DNA of 64,000 nucleotides from Fulvivirga sediminis (GCF_016757215.1 NZ_JAESIY010000001.1:496001-560000), one strand, 5' to 3'. Numbered from the stretch's first letter, positions 8,331-19,301 are shown. Notes: generated by a model from the letters alone, not told the origin. Numbers and translations: made by a program.

Positions 8331-11300
8331 TTATTCCTCAACCAATACACACTTATTGTTTTTTATGTCTTCTTCTACTTTTTTGAATTTCACATCTTTA
8401 ACAATGCTTCCATCCATATATTGAACCGTTACCTTATCGTTTCTACCTACTGTTATTTCCGCTTTAATAGGCATTGTTTTCTCTGCCGGAGGTCTGTTTG
8501 CGCTAGCCTGTGCCTGAGCATTACCTCCGCTTAATAAAGATTTCGATTCATCTTTTTGTTCCTTAAGCTTTTGCTGTTTCCTCTGCTCTCGGGCCTCTTG
8601 TACTTCTTGAGCCCCCTGAACAGGAAGGTCTGCTTTTAGAAGGAATGAAATGGTATCTTCATTTACTTTAGCAATGAATCTCTTAAACAGCTCGAAACCT
8701 TCAAATTTATAAATCAATAAAGGATCTTTCTGTTCGTATACAGCGTTTTGAACACTTTGTTTCAGATCATCCATTTCTCTTAAATGGTCTTTCCAAAGTT
8801 GATCAATAATCGCCAATGTTACCATTTTCTCCATAGAGCGAATCAGCTCTCTGTTTTCTGTGGCTACACACTTTTTAAGGTTAGAAGAGACGCCAATTTG
8901 CCTTTTACCATCAGTGAAAGGAACTAATATGTTTTCAATAGTCGCACCCCTTGTTTCGTTAATGTCTTGAATGATAGGGAATGAGCGTTTAGCTATATCT
9001 TCGTTCTTTCTTCTATAATGCTCTAATGCCTGATTATATAAGTCGTCGGCCAGCTTTTCTGAAGATACTCTGTCGAACTCTTCTTTACTTATTTCAAAAT
9101 CAATGGTTAAAACTCCTAGTACCGTAAGTTTGAAGCTCTCATAGTTGCCAGCTCCTTTGGTGTTTAATACAATATCTTCGCAGGTATCATACAGCATATT
9201 CATGATGTCAAGCTGTAATCTTTCTCCGAAAAGAGCATTTTTTCTTCTGGTATAGATCACCTCTCTTTGAGAGTTCATTACATCGTCATACTCCAGAAGT
9301 CTTTTACGTATACCAAAGTTGTTTTCTTCTACTTTTTTCTGAGCTCTTTCGATGGATTTAGTTACCATAGAGTGAGAAATTACTTCTCCTTCCTGAAGTC
9401 CTAAACGGTCCATTACTTTAGCTATTCTCTCTGGCATGAACATCCTCATCAGGTTGTCTTCCAGTGATACGAAGAATTGAGAAGAACCTGGGTCCCCTTG
9501 TCTACCAGATCTACCTCTAAGCTGCCTGTCTACCCTTCTAGATTCATGTCTTTCTGTACCAATTATGGCCAAACCTCCAGATGATTTGGATTCAGGAGCT
9601 AACTTAATATCCGTTCCTCTACCGGCCATGTTAGTCGCAATAGTTACAGTGCCAGGCTTACCTGCCTCTGCTACTACTTCTGCTTCTCTTTGGTGCTGTT
9701 TGGCGTTCAATACCTGATGTTTGATCTTACGCATATTAAGCATACGACTTAGCAACTCGGAAATTTCTACTGAGGTAGTACCAACCAGCACAGGACGTCC
9801 TTCCTCGGTAAGAGCTACAATTTCATCTACTACTGCATTGAATTTCTCCCTAATGGTTTTATACACCATGTCTTGCTTGTCAGCTCTGGCTATTGGTTTG
9901 TTAGTAGGTATTACTACTACATCTAACTCATATATTTCCCAGAACTCGCCAGCCTCTGTCTCTGCAGTACCCGTCATACCAGCTAGTTTGTGGTACATAC
10001 GGAAGTAGTTTTGCAACGTAATGGTAGCATAGGTTTGTGTGGCATCTTCTACCTTCACATTTTCCTTAGCCTCAATGGCCTGGTGTAATCCGTCAGAATA
10101 TCTTCTGCCATCCATTACACGGCCTGTTTGCTCATCTACAATTTTCACTTTTCCATCTACAATAATGTATTCAGTGTCTTTTTCGAAGAGCGTATATGCT
10201 TTTAATAACTGGTTTACTGAGTGAATTCTTTGAGATTTTTCAGCATAATCCTTAATTAAGGAGTCTTTCTTACTTAATTTATCTTCGTCGCCAAGAACTT
10301 CGTCCTTTTCTAGATCAGCTATTTCTGTGCCTATATCTGGCATGATGAAGAAGTTAGGATCTTCACCTTCACCGGTAATCAGATCAATACCTTTTTCTGT
10401 AAGCTCGATGCTGTTATGCTTTTCGTCAATAGTGAAAAACAAAGGCTCGTCTGCCTCGGGCATCATTTTTTGATTATCCTGTAGGTAGTAGTTTTCAGTC
10501 TTTTGTAAAATATGACGAACGCCAGTCTCACTTAAATATTTAATGAGAGGTTTGTGCTTAGGTAATCCCCTATAAGCTCGGAATAACGATAATCCTCCTG
10601 CTTTTTCATCTCCTTCGCTAATAAGTTTTTTAGCATCAATTAAAAACTGAGATACTAGTTTTCTTTGAGCTTCTACCAATTTACCAATACGAGGCTTTAA
10701 GTCATAAAATTCATGCTCGTCTCCTTTTGGTACTGGTCCAGAGATGATCAAAGGCGTTCTGGCTTCATCAATTAGCACTGAATCTACCTCATCCACCATA
10801 GCATAATGGTGCTTCCTTTGTACCAGTTCTTTAGGATCACGAGACATATTGTCACGCAGGTAGTCAAAGCCAAATTCGTTATTAGTACCATAAGTAATGT
10901 CAGCATGGTAGGCTTGCCTTCTTTCATCTGAGTTAGGCTCATGCCTGTCTACACAATCTACTGTAAGACCATGAAACTCAAAAATAGGAGCCATCCACTC
11001 GCTATCACGCTTCGCCAGGTAATCATTTACCGTAACTATGTGTACACCTCTTTTGGCTAATGCATTCAAGAAGGCAGGTAGAGTAGCTACCAGAGTTTTA
11101 CCTTCACCAGTGGCCATCTCAGCTATTTTACCTTCATGTAGTACTATACCACCTATTATCTGAACATCATAATGCAGCATTTCCCAGGTGATTTCGTTGC
11201 CAGCAGCCATCCACTTGTTATGCCAAATAGCTGTTTCACCTTGAATCTCAACGTTTTTCTTTTTCGCAGAAAGGGATTTGTCCAGCATGGTAGCTGTTAC

Positions 11301-11690
11301 TTCCATTTTGCCATTTTCTTTAAACCTGCGAGCGGTCTCTTTGATTATAGCAAAGGCGGTGGGCAGTACAGTCAAAAGGACTTTTTCAAGATCCTTATTT
11401 CGGTCTTCCTCTAGTTTGTCAATTTTAGAGAATATTTCCTCTTTGGTGTGGATATCCAGATCAGGGTTGTCCTCTGTCTGCTGATGAAGAGCTGCTATCT
11501 GGTCATCTATAGATTTTAGAGAGGAGTCTATTTTATCCTGAACCTCTTTGGTTTTTCCTCTCAGATCATCATCACTTATATTTTTTAGCTGAGCATATTC
11601 TTTGTTGACTTCTTCAACTATTGGTATCAGTTTTTTGATGTCCTTTTCGGACTTGGTACCACCAAACACTTTCGTTATAAACTTTAACAT
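8331..11690 (-). CDS. secA: Protein translocase ATPase SecA
   Basis: The motor of the Sec pathway, 1,119 residues against about 900 in E. coli. Conserved parts are the Walker A region [13 protein letters not shown], the Walker B region [17 protein letters not shown], and GRGTDIKL with [16 protein letters not shown] in the second ATPase fold. Extra length comes mainly from an insertion around residues 340-450 in the first nucleotide-binding domain, as is typical of Bacteroidota SecA, and from a Gln/Ala-rich tail. The C terminus ([21 protein letters not shown] region) lacks the Cys-rich zinc motif that binds SecB. It is the first gene of an operon with the SPOR and M20 genes. Confidence 0.98.
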   Translation of the reverse strand: MLKFITKVFGGTKSEKDIKKLIPIVEEVNKEYAQLKNISDDDLRGKTKEVQDKIDSSLKSIDDQIAALHQQTEDNPDLDIHTKEEIFSKIDKLEEDRNKDLEKVLLTVLPTAFAIIKETARRFKENGKMEVTATMLDKSLSAKKKNVEIQGETAIWHNKWMAAGNEITWEMLHYDVQIIGGIVLHEGKIAEMATGEGKTLVATLPAFLNALAKRGVHIVTVNDYLAKRDSEWMAPIFEFHGLTVDCVDRHEPNSDERRQAYHADITYGTNNEFGFDYLRDNMSRDPKELVQRKHHYAMVDEVDSVLIDEARTPLIISGPVPKGDEHEFYDLKPRIGKLVEAQRKLVSQFLIDAKKLISEGDEKAGGLSLFRAYRGLPKHKPLIKYLSETGVRHILQKTENYYLQDNQKMMPEADEPLFFTIDEKHNSIELTEKGIDLITGEGEDPNFFIMPDIGTEIADLEKDEVLGDEDKLSKKDSLIKDYAEKSQRIHSVNQLLKAYTLFEKDTEYIIVDGKVKIVDEQTGRVMDGRRYSDGLHQAIEAKENVKVEDATQTYATITLQNYFRMYHKLAGMTGTAETEAGEFWEIYELDVVVIPTNKPIARADKQDMVYKTIREKFNAVVDEIVALTEEGRPVLVGTTSVEISELLSRMLNMRKIKHQVLNAKQHQREAEVVAEAGKPGTVTIATNMAGRGTDIKLAPESKSSGGLAIIGTERHESRRVDRQLRGRSGRQGDPGSSQFFVSLEDNLMRMFMPERIAKVMDRLGLQEGEVISHSMVTKSIERAQKKVEENNFGIRKRLLEYDDVMNSQREVIYTRRKNALFGERLQLDIMNMLYDTCEDIVLNTKGAGNYESFKLTVLGVLTIDFEISKEEFDRVSSEKLADDLYNQALEHYRRKNEDIAKRSFPIIQDINETRGATIENILVPFTDGKRQIGVSSNLKKCVATENRELIRSMEKMVTLAIIDQLWKDHLREMDDLKQSVQNAVYEQKDPLLIYKFEGFELFKRFIAKVNEDTISFLLKADLPVQGAQEVQEAREQRKQQKLKEQKDESKSLLSGGNAQAQASANRPPAEKTMPIKAEITVGRNDKVTVQYMDGSIVKDVKFKKVEEDIKNNKCVLVEE

Positions 11691-11757
11691 ACTTGCTCTT
11701 AGTTACAATATTTTCTTTGCCTAAAGTTAAGGCCTTTTATACTAATTATTTATTAAA

Positions 11758-12540
11758 TTATTTGTCCAATTCAATTGAGCCTTTAAAAACCTCTTTTGCA
11801 GGGCCTAAAAGATAAACATTTGAGAAGCTCATGTCCTCATTTTTTTCAAACTCCACGCTTAAATTTCCTCCTTTGGTGTTTACTTTAACAGGCGAATTTA
11901 GCTCTTTAGTGCTAGAGGCTAGTGCAGCTGCTGTAACACCGGTACCGCATGATAAGGTTTCGTTTTCCACTCCTCTTTCATAAGTTCTCACAAATATTTG
12001 ATCAGCACCGGTAATTTCCACAAAATTTACATTTACGCCAGCTGCTTTGAAGAGTCCTCCATTTCGAATGGCTTTGCCTTCTTCATAAACTCTAAAGTTG
12101 TCAATATTGATGACGTACTTAATAAGATGTGGAGAACCTGTATCAACAAATATACCATCTCCCATAAGCCTGACATTTTGTACATCAGACATTTTTAACC
12201 TGACTTCACCATTGTCAAGAATTTCGGCAAAATGGACTCCGTCAAAAGCCAGGAAATGAGTAGTAGAGTCTATGATGCCTAGAAATTTGGCGAAGTTAAC
12301 AGCACAGCGGCTGCCATTACCGCAGAGGCTTTGGCTGCTGTCGGGGTTGTAAAAAACCATCTCAAAGTCATATTCTTCATGGTTTTGGATAAGTATGAGC
12401 CCATCGGAGCCAATGCCAAACTTACGATCACAGAGATGAATAATTTCTTCTTTGGTAAGTTCTAGCTGAGGATCTCGATTGTCTATGAGAATAAAATCGT
12501 TGCCAGTGGCCTGGTATTTATAAAAATCAATTGATGTCAT
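11758..12540 (-). CDS. dapF: Diaminopimelate epimerase
   Basis: Converts LL- to meso-diaminopimelate for lysine and peptidoglycan synthesis; about 260 residues, normal for the family. Both catalytic cysteines are present: SLCGNGSRC (~residue 74) and LSCGTGVTAAA (~residue 205), each in the expected Cys-Gly loop. The N terminus FYKYQATGNDFILID is typical. The frame extends to 12588, but that extension lies inside a terminator hairpin, so the ATG at 12540 is taken as the start. This leaves almost no leader between the hairpin and the gene. Confidence 0.96.
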   Translation of the reverse strand: MTSIDFYKYQATGNDFILIDNRDPQLELTKEEIIHLCDRKFGIGSDGLILIQNHEEYDFEMVFYNPDSSQSLCGNGSRCAVNFAKFLGIIDSTTHFLAFDGVHFAEILDNGEVRLKMSDVQNVRLMGDGIFVDTGSPHLIKYVINIDNFRVYEEGKAIRNGGLFKAAGVNVNFVEITGADQIFVRTYERGVENETLSCGTGVTAAALASSTKELNSPVKVNTKGGNLSVEFEKNEDMSFSNVYLLGPAKEVFKGSIELDK

Positions 12541-12551
12541 AATGTCTAAAA

Positions 12552-12596
12552 TTAAAAAGCCCCGTTCTAATCTCCCAAGAGGAGACAAAACGGGGC
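12552..12596 (-). terminator. Rho-independent terminator after the DUF4834 gene
   Basis: On the minus strand an 8-bp GC-rich stem (GCCCCGTT / AACGGGGC) with an inner TCTCC/GGAGA pairing is followed by TTTTTAATTTT. It begins 31 bp after the DUF4834 stop, closing the carB operon, and its T-run ends a few bases before the dapF ATG. Confidence 0.88.
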
Positions 12597-12626
12597 ATAA
12601 ATTACTAAAATTATTTTATAAATAAC

Positions 12627-12902
12627 TTATTCTTTTACCTCTTCGTAATCTACGTATTCTCCTCCTTTGAAGTCATTTACGTCTTTATGGGAATTGTTTT
12701 TGGGAACATAATCTATATTAATGTCTCCATTTTGCCTGTAATTGGCTGATTGTGTCTGGTTATAGTTTCTGTTTCCATTTGCACTTCCACTACGCTGGTT
12801 AGCAGTAGAGCCGCCAGCTAAAAACTTTATAATCATACCAAATACCTTATTTATGAGGTAGATGATAAGACAAGCAATTATTACAGCTTTTAAAAATCCC
12901 AT
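12627..12902 (-). CDS. DUF4834 family small membrane protein
   Basis: A 91-residue protein with one N-terminal membrane helix (residues ~5-30), an Asn/Gln/Ser-rich low-complexity middle and an acidic end with the motif GEYVDYEEV, which is characteristic of the Bacteroidota DUF4834 family. No function is known. It follows carB by 24 bp and is closed by a strong terminator, so it is likely co-transcribed with carB. The low-complexity middle suggests a flexible cytoplasmic or periplasmic tail. Confidence 0.8.
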   Translation of the reverse strand: MGFLKAVIIACLIIYLINKVFGMIIKFLAGGSTANQRSGSANGNRNYNQTQSANYRQNGDINIDYVPKNNSHKDVNDFKGGEYVDYEEVKE

Positions 12903-12926
12903 ATGCTTTCAGTTTAAAGTAATAAC

Positions 12927-15740
12927 CTATTTACTCAAATATAGGTTTCTTTCAGCGTAGATCTTCAGGAAGAAATCATCCATAAGATCTTCAATAAAAT
13001 AGATAGCCTCTCCGGTAGATTTCATTTCAGGGCCTAACTCTTTATTTACGTTAGGGAATTTCTCAAATGAGAAGACCGGTTCTTTTATAGCGTATCCTTT
13101 TTTCATAGGGCTGAAATTAAAGTCTTTAACTTTTTTCTCCCCTAACATTACTTTAACGGCATAATTCACATAAGGTTCGTCATATGCTTTACAAATGAAT
13201 GGTACAGTACGAGACGCCCTAGGGTTAGCTTCAATAATGTACACTTTGTTGTCTTTAATGGCGAACTGTATGTTTATAAGGCCTACAGTATTAAGAGCCA
13301 AGGCGATTTTTTTAGTATAGGCTTCTATCTGAGCGATAACTAAATCACCTAAGTTATATGGAGGTAATACGGCATATGAGTCTCCAGAGTGAATACCTGC
13401 GGGCTCTATGTGCTGCATAATTCCTATGATGTAAACATCTTCACCATCACAGATGGCATCTGCCTCGGCCTCTATCGCGCCATCAAGGAAGTGATCTAGT
13501 AATACTTTATTGCCAGGGATGTTTCTCAATATATCTACAATATGAGATTCCAGCTCTGTTTCATTGATAACAATTTTCATGCTCTGACCTCCTAATACAT
13601 AAGATGGTCTCACTAATAAAGGGAATCCGATATCTTTGGATAATTCAATAGCTGTTTCGGCATCTTCTGCTACTCCAAATTCTGGGTAGGGGATGTCATT
13701 GTCTTTCAAGATATTAGAGAAACTGCCTCTATCTTCTGCCAAGTCAAGAGATTCGAAGTTAGTACCTAATATTTTAATACCATATTTCTCTAACTTTTCG
13801 GCTAGCTTCAAAGCAGTTTGCCCACCTAGCTGCACGATAACTCCTACTGGGTTCTCCTGAAGAATTATTTCATAAATGTGCTCCCAGAAAACAGGCTCGA
13901 AGTATAGCTTGTCTGCTACATCGAAATCTGTAGATACTGTTTCAGGGTTACAGTTAATCATGATGGTTTCATAGCCACATTCTTTGGCAGCCAAAATTCC
14001 ATGTACACAAGAATAATCAAACTCTATTCCCTGACCTATTCTGTTAGGACCAGAACCTAATACAATTACCTTCTTTTTATCAGAAACCTTAGATTCGTTT
14101 TCCTGACCAAAAGTAGAATAATAATATGGAGTTTGAGCTTCAAACTCAGCAGCACAGGTATCTACAAGTTTGTAGACTCTGTTAAGGCCAAGATCTTTGC
14201 GTTTGTTAAATACTTCGCTTTCAAGACATCTCATCAAATGACCTAGTTGTCTATCGGCGTAACCTTTTTCCTTAGCTTCTTTAAGCAGTTCGAAAGGCAG
14301 TGTATCTATAGTGTGTTTTTCTATTTCATCTTCCAGAAGGATAAGTTCCTCGATCTGGTTCAAGAACCATTTGTCTATTTTGGTGAGCTTTTCAATAGTT
14401 TTGAAAGATACTCCCAATTTGAAGGCGTCATAGATATGGAATAGTCTGTTCCAGCTAGGGTGCTCCAGACTTTCTAATATTGCTTTTTGGTCAGTAAGCT
14501 CTTTGCCATCGGCTCCCAGACCATTTCTTTTTATTTCTAGTGACTGACAGGCTTTTTGAAGGGCTTCCTGGAAGTTTCTTCCAATACCCATAACCTCTCC
14601 TACAGATTTCATAGAGAGGCCTAGGTGTCTGTCAGAACCTTGGAACTTATCAAAGTTCCATCTAGGTATTTTTACAATAACATAATCTAATGCAGGTTCG
14701 AAGTAAGCAGAAGTAGTGCCTGTGATGGCGTTGCTTAGTTCATCAAGGTTATAACCAATGGCCAGTTTGGCTGCTATTTTTGCGATTGGATAACCAGTAG
14801 CTTTAGATGCTAGGGCTGATGATCTTGATACCCTAGGGTTGATTTCAATTCCTATAATAGAATCATCGTCAGGGTTAACAGCAAACTGTACGTTACAGCC
14901 ACCTGCGAACATACCTATTCCGTTCATCATTCTAATAGCGAGGTTACGCATCTCTTGATAAACGGTGTCTGGCAATGTCATGGCAGGAGCTACAGTAATA
15001 GAGTCTCCTGTATGTACACCCATAGGGTCAAAGTTCTCAATAGAACAGATAATAATGATATTACCTTTATTATCTCTTAGCAGCTCCAGTTCATATTCTT
15101 TCCATCCAAGAATACTTTGTTCAATAAGTACTTCATGAATAGGTGAAGTGTGTAAGCCGTGAGTAAGTGCTTTTTCAAATTCGTCGGGTGAGTTTACAAA
15201 GCCCCCACCAGAACCCCCTAAAGTATAAGAAGGCCTTATTACTAGAGGGAAACCTATCTCTTGTGCGATTTCTTTTCCTTGTAAGAAAGAGGTGGCTGTT
15301 TCACCTTTACATACATTTACCCCTAGTTCATTCATTTTTAATCGGAACTTCTCACGATCTTCAGTAGTTTCGATCGCATCGATGTCTACTCCGATTATTT
15401 TAACTCCATAATGCTCCCATAGTCCAGCTTTTTGGCATTCTATGGCCAGATTGAGCGCTGTTTGTCCTCCCATAGTAGGTAGTACAGCGTCAATATTGTG
15501 CTTTTCTAGGATTTCTTTAATGGATTTTTTAGTGAGTGGCTTGAGGTAAATGTGGTCTGCAGTGACCTTGTCAGTCATAATCGTTGCCGGGTTGGAATTG
15601 ATCAGAATGACTTCTATACCTTCTTCTCTTAGTGAACGCGAGGCTTGTGATCCGGAATAATCGAATTCACATGCTTGTCCAATAACAATAGGTCCGCTTC
15701 CAATGATTAAAACTGACCTGATGCTCCTATCTCTTGGCAT
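12927..15740 (-). CDS. carB: Carbamoyl-phosphate synthase large subunit, lacking the allosteric domain
   Basis: Makes carbamoyl phosphate from bicarbonate, ammonia and 2 ATP for arginine and pyrimidine synthesis. Two homologous ATP-grasp halves are clear: first IGQACEFDYSG and SYTLGGSGGGF, second GSGPNRIGQGIEFDYS and SYVLGGQSMKIV. The protein is 937 residues; E. coli CarB has 1,073, and the missing part corresponds to the C-terminal MGS-like domain that binds UMP, IMP and ornithine. The short form is usual in several Bacteroidota. There is no room downstream for the missing domain in another frame. A well-formed promoter lies upstream. Confidence 0.97.
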   Translation of the reverse strand: MPRDRSIRSVLIIGSGPIVIGQACEFDYSGSQASRSLREEGIEVILINSNPATIMTDKVTADHIYLKPLTKKSIKEILEKHNIDAVLPTMGGQTALNLAIECQKAGLWEHYGVKIIGVDIDAIETTEDREKFRLKMNELGVNVCKGETATSFLQGKEIAQEIGFPLVIRPSYTLGGSGGGFVNSPDEFEKALTHGLHTSPIHEVLIEQSILGWKEYELELLRDNKGNIIIICSIENFDPMGVHTGDSITVAPAMTLPDTVYQEMRNLAIRMMNGIGMFAGGCNVQFAVNPDDDSIIGIEINPRVSRSSALASKATGYPIAKIAAKLAIGYNLDELSNAITGTTSAYFEPALDYVIVKIPRWNFDKFQGSDRHLGLSMKSVGEVMGIGRNFQEALQKACQSLEIKRNGLGADGKELTDQKAILESLEHPSWNRLFHIYDAFKLGVSFKTIEKLTKIDKWFLNQIEELILLEDEIEKHTIDTLPFELLKEAKEKGYADRQLGHLMRCLESEVFNKRKDLGLNRVYKLVDTCAAEFEAQTPYYYSTFGQENESKVSDKKKVIVLGSGPNRIGQGIEFDYSCVHGILAAKECGYETIMINCNPETVSTDFDVADKLYFEPVFWEHIYEIILQENPVGVIVQLGGQTALKLAEKLEKYGIKILGTNFESLDLAEDRGSFSNILKDNDIPYPEFGVAEDAETAIELSKDIGFPLLVRPSYVLGGQSMKIVINETELESHIVDILRNIPGNKVLLDHFLDGAIEAEADAICDGEDVYIIGIMQHIEPAGIHSGDSYAVLPPYNLGDLVIAQIEAYTKKIALALNTVGLINIQFAIKDNKVYIIEANPRASRTVPFICKAYDEPYVNYAVKVMLGEKKVKDFNFSPMKKGYAIKEPVFSFEKFPNVNKELGPEMKSTGEAIYFIEDLMDDFFLKIYAERNLYLSK

Positions 15741-15790
15741 GTAAAAGTGTTTGTGTGGTTTGCGAAATTATGCTTTTGTATAAATTGGCA

Positions 15791-15820
15791 CAAAGTTAAA
15801 GCAAAAACGTTAGAATCAAA
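15791..15820 (-). promoter_or_regulatory. carB promoter (TTTG-N18-TAACTTTG)
   Basis: Read on the minus strand, TTTG (15820-15817), an 18-bp spacer and TAACTTTG (15798-15791) match the Bacteroidota sigma-factor consensus at both boxes. Transcription would start near 15784, about 44 bp before the carB ATG. Confidence 0.65.
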
Positions 15821-15866
15821 ATCACATTTCGCCTACACCTGCCATTCGATTACTTTATATGGTTAA

Positions 15867-18800
15867 TTATTGGCTAATAATTATTTTTCTGGTTACAGAT
15901 CCTTTTTTAGTAGAGATATTTACCAGATAAATTCCAGATGGTTCATTATTAACATCTATTGAGGTAGATAGCGAATTACTTCCCCCTTCAAATTGATTTT
16001 GATAGATATTTTGACCTTGGCTATTAAACATCTTTATGGTTAATTGATCCAGAGGTCTTGAATCTTTTATGGATAATGAGAGTAAATTTTTTGCTGGGTT
16101 AGGGTAAAAAATTAATTCCTCAAAGCTGAGTTTATCATCTACTGAGGCAATTGCATCTGTTTGCACTTCAAACTCATCGATGGCCCAGCCCCAGCCATTT
16201 ATTTCACTGTCAGACATCAGCCTGATGCGGATGAGTACATTATCATTAGCCTTGAAATGACCTGATCTTGTCATGTTAATTACCCTGTACTTAAATAGCG
16301 ATTGATTACCATCAGCTGAGTTGGCAAAAGACTGGCTCCACGCAGAATAGTTTTTTGAATCATAGCCTTCTATGAATGGGTGCCAAGTAGTGCCATTGTC
16401 TGCGGAACCTTCTACCACTACATAATCTTTGTAAGTAGCGTTGCCAGGTACACCAGAAGAATTGGGTTCAACTAATACTACTTCTTTAAATCCAATTAAA
16501 GGTTTGTTACCATCTATAGTTATAGGTTTCTTTAAAGTGTAGGTGAAATTGCTGCTGTCCCCTATGCCAAAACCTGTGTAGTAAGGATGCACTGATTGTA
16601 TTAACGGAGAGCTAAAGTCTCCTGCATCAGTAATTTCAAAGAAATTGCCAATAAAATCATTTGCCGATGAACTGCCATTGAATGAATAAGATGCTGCAGG
16701 ATTATCAAATTTGATATAGCTTACATTGAAAAAAGTATCTTCTGAAGGAAGGTAGGAGATGTTAGCTTCTGGTTCGTTATTATCAAACGCAATAATTCTG
16801 TATTGAATAGTTTCACCCAGTTGCAGGTTTTCAAGATTTAATACGGCTTCATAGGTGTTGGTTACATTAGGGTCAAACTGAAACACTGTGTTGGGAGATC
16901 CTTTATAGAAGAATTCGATGGCTACGCTGTCTACTTCAAAATTATCAGTAACCTCAGCAAGTACCGATAAACTAAGATTGTTCAAAATATAGTCTTCATA
17001 ATTATGCCTTATCTCAGGCCCTTGCTGATCGGTTTGTATTTGTAAATTGTCTATGGCCCAGCCCCAACCATGAGCAAACTGATCTGAGTGAAGCCTGAAT
17101 TGTACCAGAATTTCTTCTCCGGGCTTAAAGGTTCCATTAGCTAGCATGTCAATAGTTCGCTTCTTATACATCGATGATGAGCCCTGAGTAGTGGAGTTAT
17201 TATCACTATCCATATTAGCATTGTAACTGGCGAGCCAATCTGAGTTGCTCCTGCTATCATAACCATTGGCAAAAGGGGTCCAGGTGCGGCCTCCGTCTTT
17301 GGAACCTTCTACTATTACATAATCGTAGAAATCAGTACTGCCAAAGCTTGCGGTACTTTCTCCAGGCTCTATTAGAACTACCTCCTGAAAAGTGATTAGA
17401 GCATCTCTATCATTTAAAATAATAGGTACTCGCATCATGTAAGTATAATCGCTTTCGAAGTCGGTTCCGGTGCCATCAAGGTAGGGGTGATCAGAATGGA
17501 TAGCGCCATTTGAGAAGCCTGTAGGTGTGGCAACACTAAAATTTTTACTTATAAAGAAATCATTAGAAGGGCTATTGAAATTATTATGGTATTTCATCAC
17601 TGTAGGAGCCAAGGCTACTACAGGAATTGAAATGCTTCCACTGTTTGGGTAAGTAGCACTATTTGCTGTTCCTGCCTGATCTACGGCTGTTATGCTGTAA
17701 TTAAAAACATCTCCTTCCCCAAGGTTAAAAGAGGTGAGGTTTACCGTAGTTTGATATAAGCTGTCAAATTCATCAACCAGTATAAATGTTTCTGTTTGAG
17801 TAGTCCCTCCATTTATGTTATAGTTAAGTGTAACTTCTTCCAAAGGAAGGAAATCTCTTACTACTGCTTCAAGAACCAGTTCATTATCGGTGTCTCTTAC
17901 AAAGCTGGGTTCTTCATGCGTTATGATTGGAGCCTCTGTATCAATATCGCTTTTGAAAAAGTAGAAAAAATCTGGAGCTGCCGAAGGTTTGGAAAATGTT
18001 CTTTCTAGGTTGTCGTTTACAGTGATGTAGTAGCTGTATAAGGCCCCGTCTAGCTTGATAGAGGGTATTGAGGCAGAAAATTCGTTTGAATTACCCGTAG
18101 GTGTCATGGTTACTAACTTTTCTGCACTGGAGAAAGCATCATGAGAGTAATGGAGGGTCACGCTATTCTCATCATAGCCATTGTCGCTATTGATGGAGGC
18201 AATTACTTGATAGTTTTCAGCATTAATATCTTCAGTATTGGGTAATTGAGTATGATTGATATATGTATAGGTCCAGCCCATATCGGTAAACATATCCATA
18301 GTGATGGGGCCAGGGGATTGCATAATTTCTTGCGGGCCTATTTGAGGCGTCATTAAAGCATTGGCGGTATTGTTATAGGTGTTTTCATCTAAGTGGGCGA
18401 TGCTAGAGCCACTGTTCCATGAAATTGGAGCATACAGTTTTACGTCGCCATGGTTGTTACTAGCAATTGGAGAGTTAAAATATACACTTCCATTGGTGAC
18501 AGCACTACCTAATTCGCGGGAAGGGTTATTGTGAATGTTCATTAAAGAAACCTTGCTGGCATTGGCCACATAAGTATCATAGATAAAAGGGAATACCTCA
18601 CTACCTCCTAATCCATAGCTGGCTATGCCTTCTTCGTAACCAAATGAATCAACAAAGCCAAGGCCATGGCCAATCTCGTGGAGTACTACAGATACGAGGT
18701 CATACTGGCCTGGGGCAGGGTTGCCATCTGTTCCTAAGTACCAATCGAAGTCACTGTTGAAATTAGCTACAATATCGGCACTTTCAGGATCATTCAGGTC

Positions 18801-19232
18801 TCTGTTAGCCATTTTTTCGGCTAGAGCTACAGGGTACCATGTGTTTTGCCTCAATGCTCCTTCGAAATTTTGGAAGGCATTATTCCAGCCCGCACTGCCC
18901 AATACATTTGAGCCCAATGGTCTCCAGTAAGCATCTATTTTTATAGTAACTGATGATTTTAGTAAAGATGCCCAAATATCTACAGCTCGTTGAAAAGCCG
19001 CACGGGCTTCAGGTGTGAAGCCGCTGCTATAATTTACTTCTATATTAACAGCGCTTTGGCGCGCGCTGCCTGTACTAGGTGGAGGTAAGATTCTTACACC
19101 ACTGCTAATATCTGTGGCATAGCAAATAATTTCAAACTTCTGGTTGAGTTGATTCATGTCTTGCGAAAAACATTCAAGACTTTGAGCGAAAGCAAAAATG
19201 GAAAATAAAATAGATGGTAAAATCTTCTTCAT
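15867..19232 (-). CDS. Secreted metalloprotease with duplicated module and T9SS sorting domain
   Basis: A 1,121-residue exported protein. A signal peptide (residues 1-24) is followed by a zinc-protease domain with HEIGHGLGF (~residue 190) and, later, SSIAHLDE and a Met-turn-like NALMTPQ, which may supply the third ligand and metzincin Met. Then come Ig-like segments. A ~185-residue module occurs twice (about residues 550-733 and 845-1025), sharing phrases such as FQEVVLIEP/FKEVVLVEP, YDYVIVEGS/KDYVVVEGS and HGWGWAIDN/NGWGWAIDE. The last ~80 residues (FYPNPAKNLLSLSI... to SRKIIISQ-like end) are a type A T9SS sorting domain. It probably acts at the cell surface or outside the cell. Confidence 0.92.
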   Translation of the reverse strand: MKKILPSILFSIFAFAQSLECFSQDMNQLNQKFEIICYATDISSGVRILPPPSTGSARQSAVNIEVNYSSGFTPEARAAFQRAVDIWASLLKSSVTIKIDAYWRPLGSNVLGSAGWNNAFQNFEGALRQNTWYPVALAEKMANRDLNDPESADIVANFNSDFDWYLGTDGNPAPGQYDLVSVVLHEIGHGLGFVDSFGYEEGIASYGLGGSEVFPFIYDTYVANASKVSLMNIHNNPSRELGSAVTNGSVYFNSPIASNNHGDVKLYAPISWNSGSSIAHLDENTYNNTANALMTPQIGPQEIMQSPGPITMDMFTDMGWTYTYINHTQLPNTEDINAENYQVIASINSDNGYDENSVTLHYSHDAFSSAEKLVTMTPTGNSNEFSASIPSIKLDGALYSYYITVNDNLERTFSKPSAAPDFFYFFKSDIDTEAPIITHEEPSFVRDTDNELVLEAVVRDFLPLEEVTLNYNINGGTTQTETFILVDEFDSLYQTTVNLTSFNLGEGDVFNYSITAVDQAGTANSATYPNSGSISIPVVALAPTVMKYHNNFNSPSNDFFISKNFSVATPTGFSNGAIHSDHPYLDGTGTDFESDYTYMMRVPIILNDRDALITFQEVVLIEPGESTASFGSTDFYDYVIVEGSKDGGRTWTPFANGYDSRSNSDWLASYNANMDSDNNSTTQGSSSMYKKRTIDMLANGTFKPGEEILVQFRLHSDQFAHGWGWAIDNLQIQTDQQGPEIRHNYEDYILNNLSLSVLAEVTDNFEVDSVAIEFFYKGSPNTVFQFDPNVTNTYEAVLNLENLQLGETIQYRIIAFDNNEPEANISYLPSEDTFFNVSYIKFDNPAASYSFNGSSSANDFIGNFFEITDAGDFSSPLIQSVHPYYTGFGIGDSSNFTYTLKKPITIDGNKPLIGFKEVVLVEPNSSGVPGNATYKDYVVVEGSADNGTTWHPFIEGYDSKNYSAWSQSFANSADGNQSLFKYRVINMTRSGHFKANDNVLIRIRLMSDSEINGWGWAIDEFEVQTDAIASVDDKLSFEELIFYPNPAKNLLSLSIKDSRPLDQLTIKMFNSQGQNIYQNQFEGGSNSLSTSIDVNNEPSGIYLVNISTKKGSVTRKIIISQ

Positions 19233-19301
19233 ACACTTGCTGTTAAAAACATTTAATATTCAATATAATACTCTTTGATAAAAAATATTTAATATCGAGC
19301 T

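Noticed and set aside
12903-12926. Frameshift as the reason for the short CarB.
   Set aside because: Only 24 bp lie between the CarB stop and the next gene, so the missing ~135 residues are not there in any frame.
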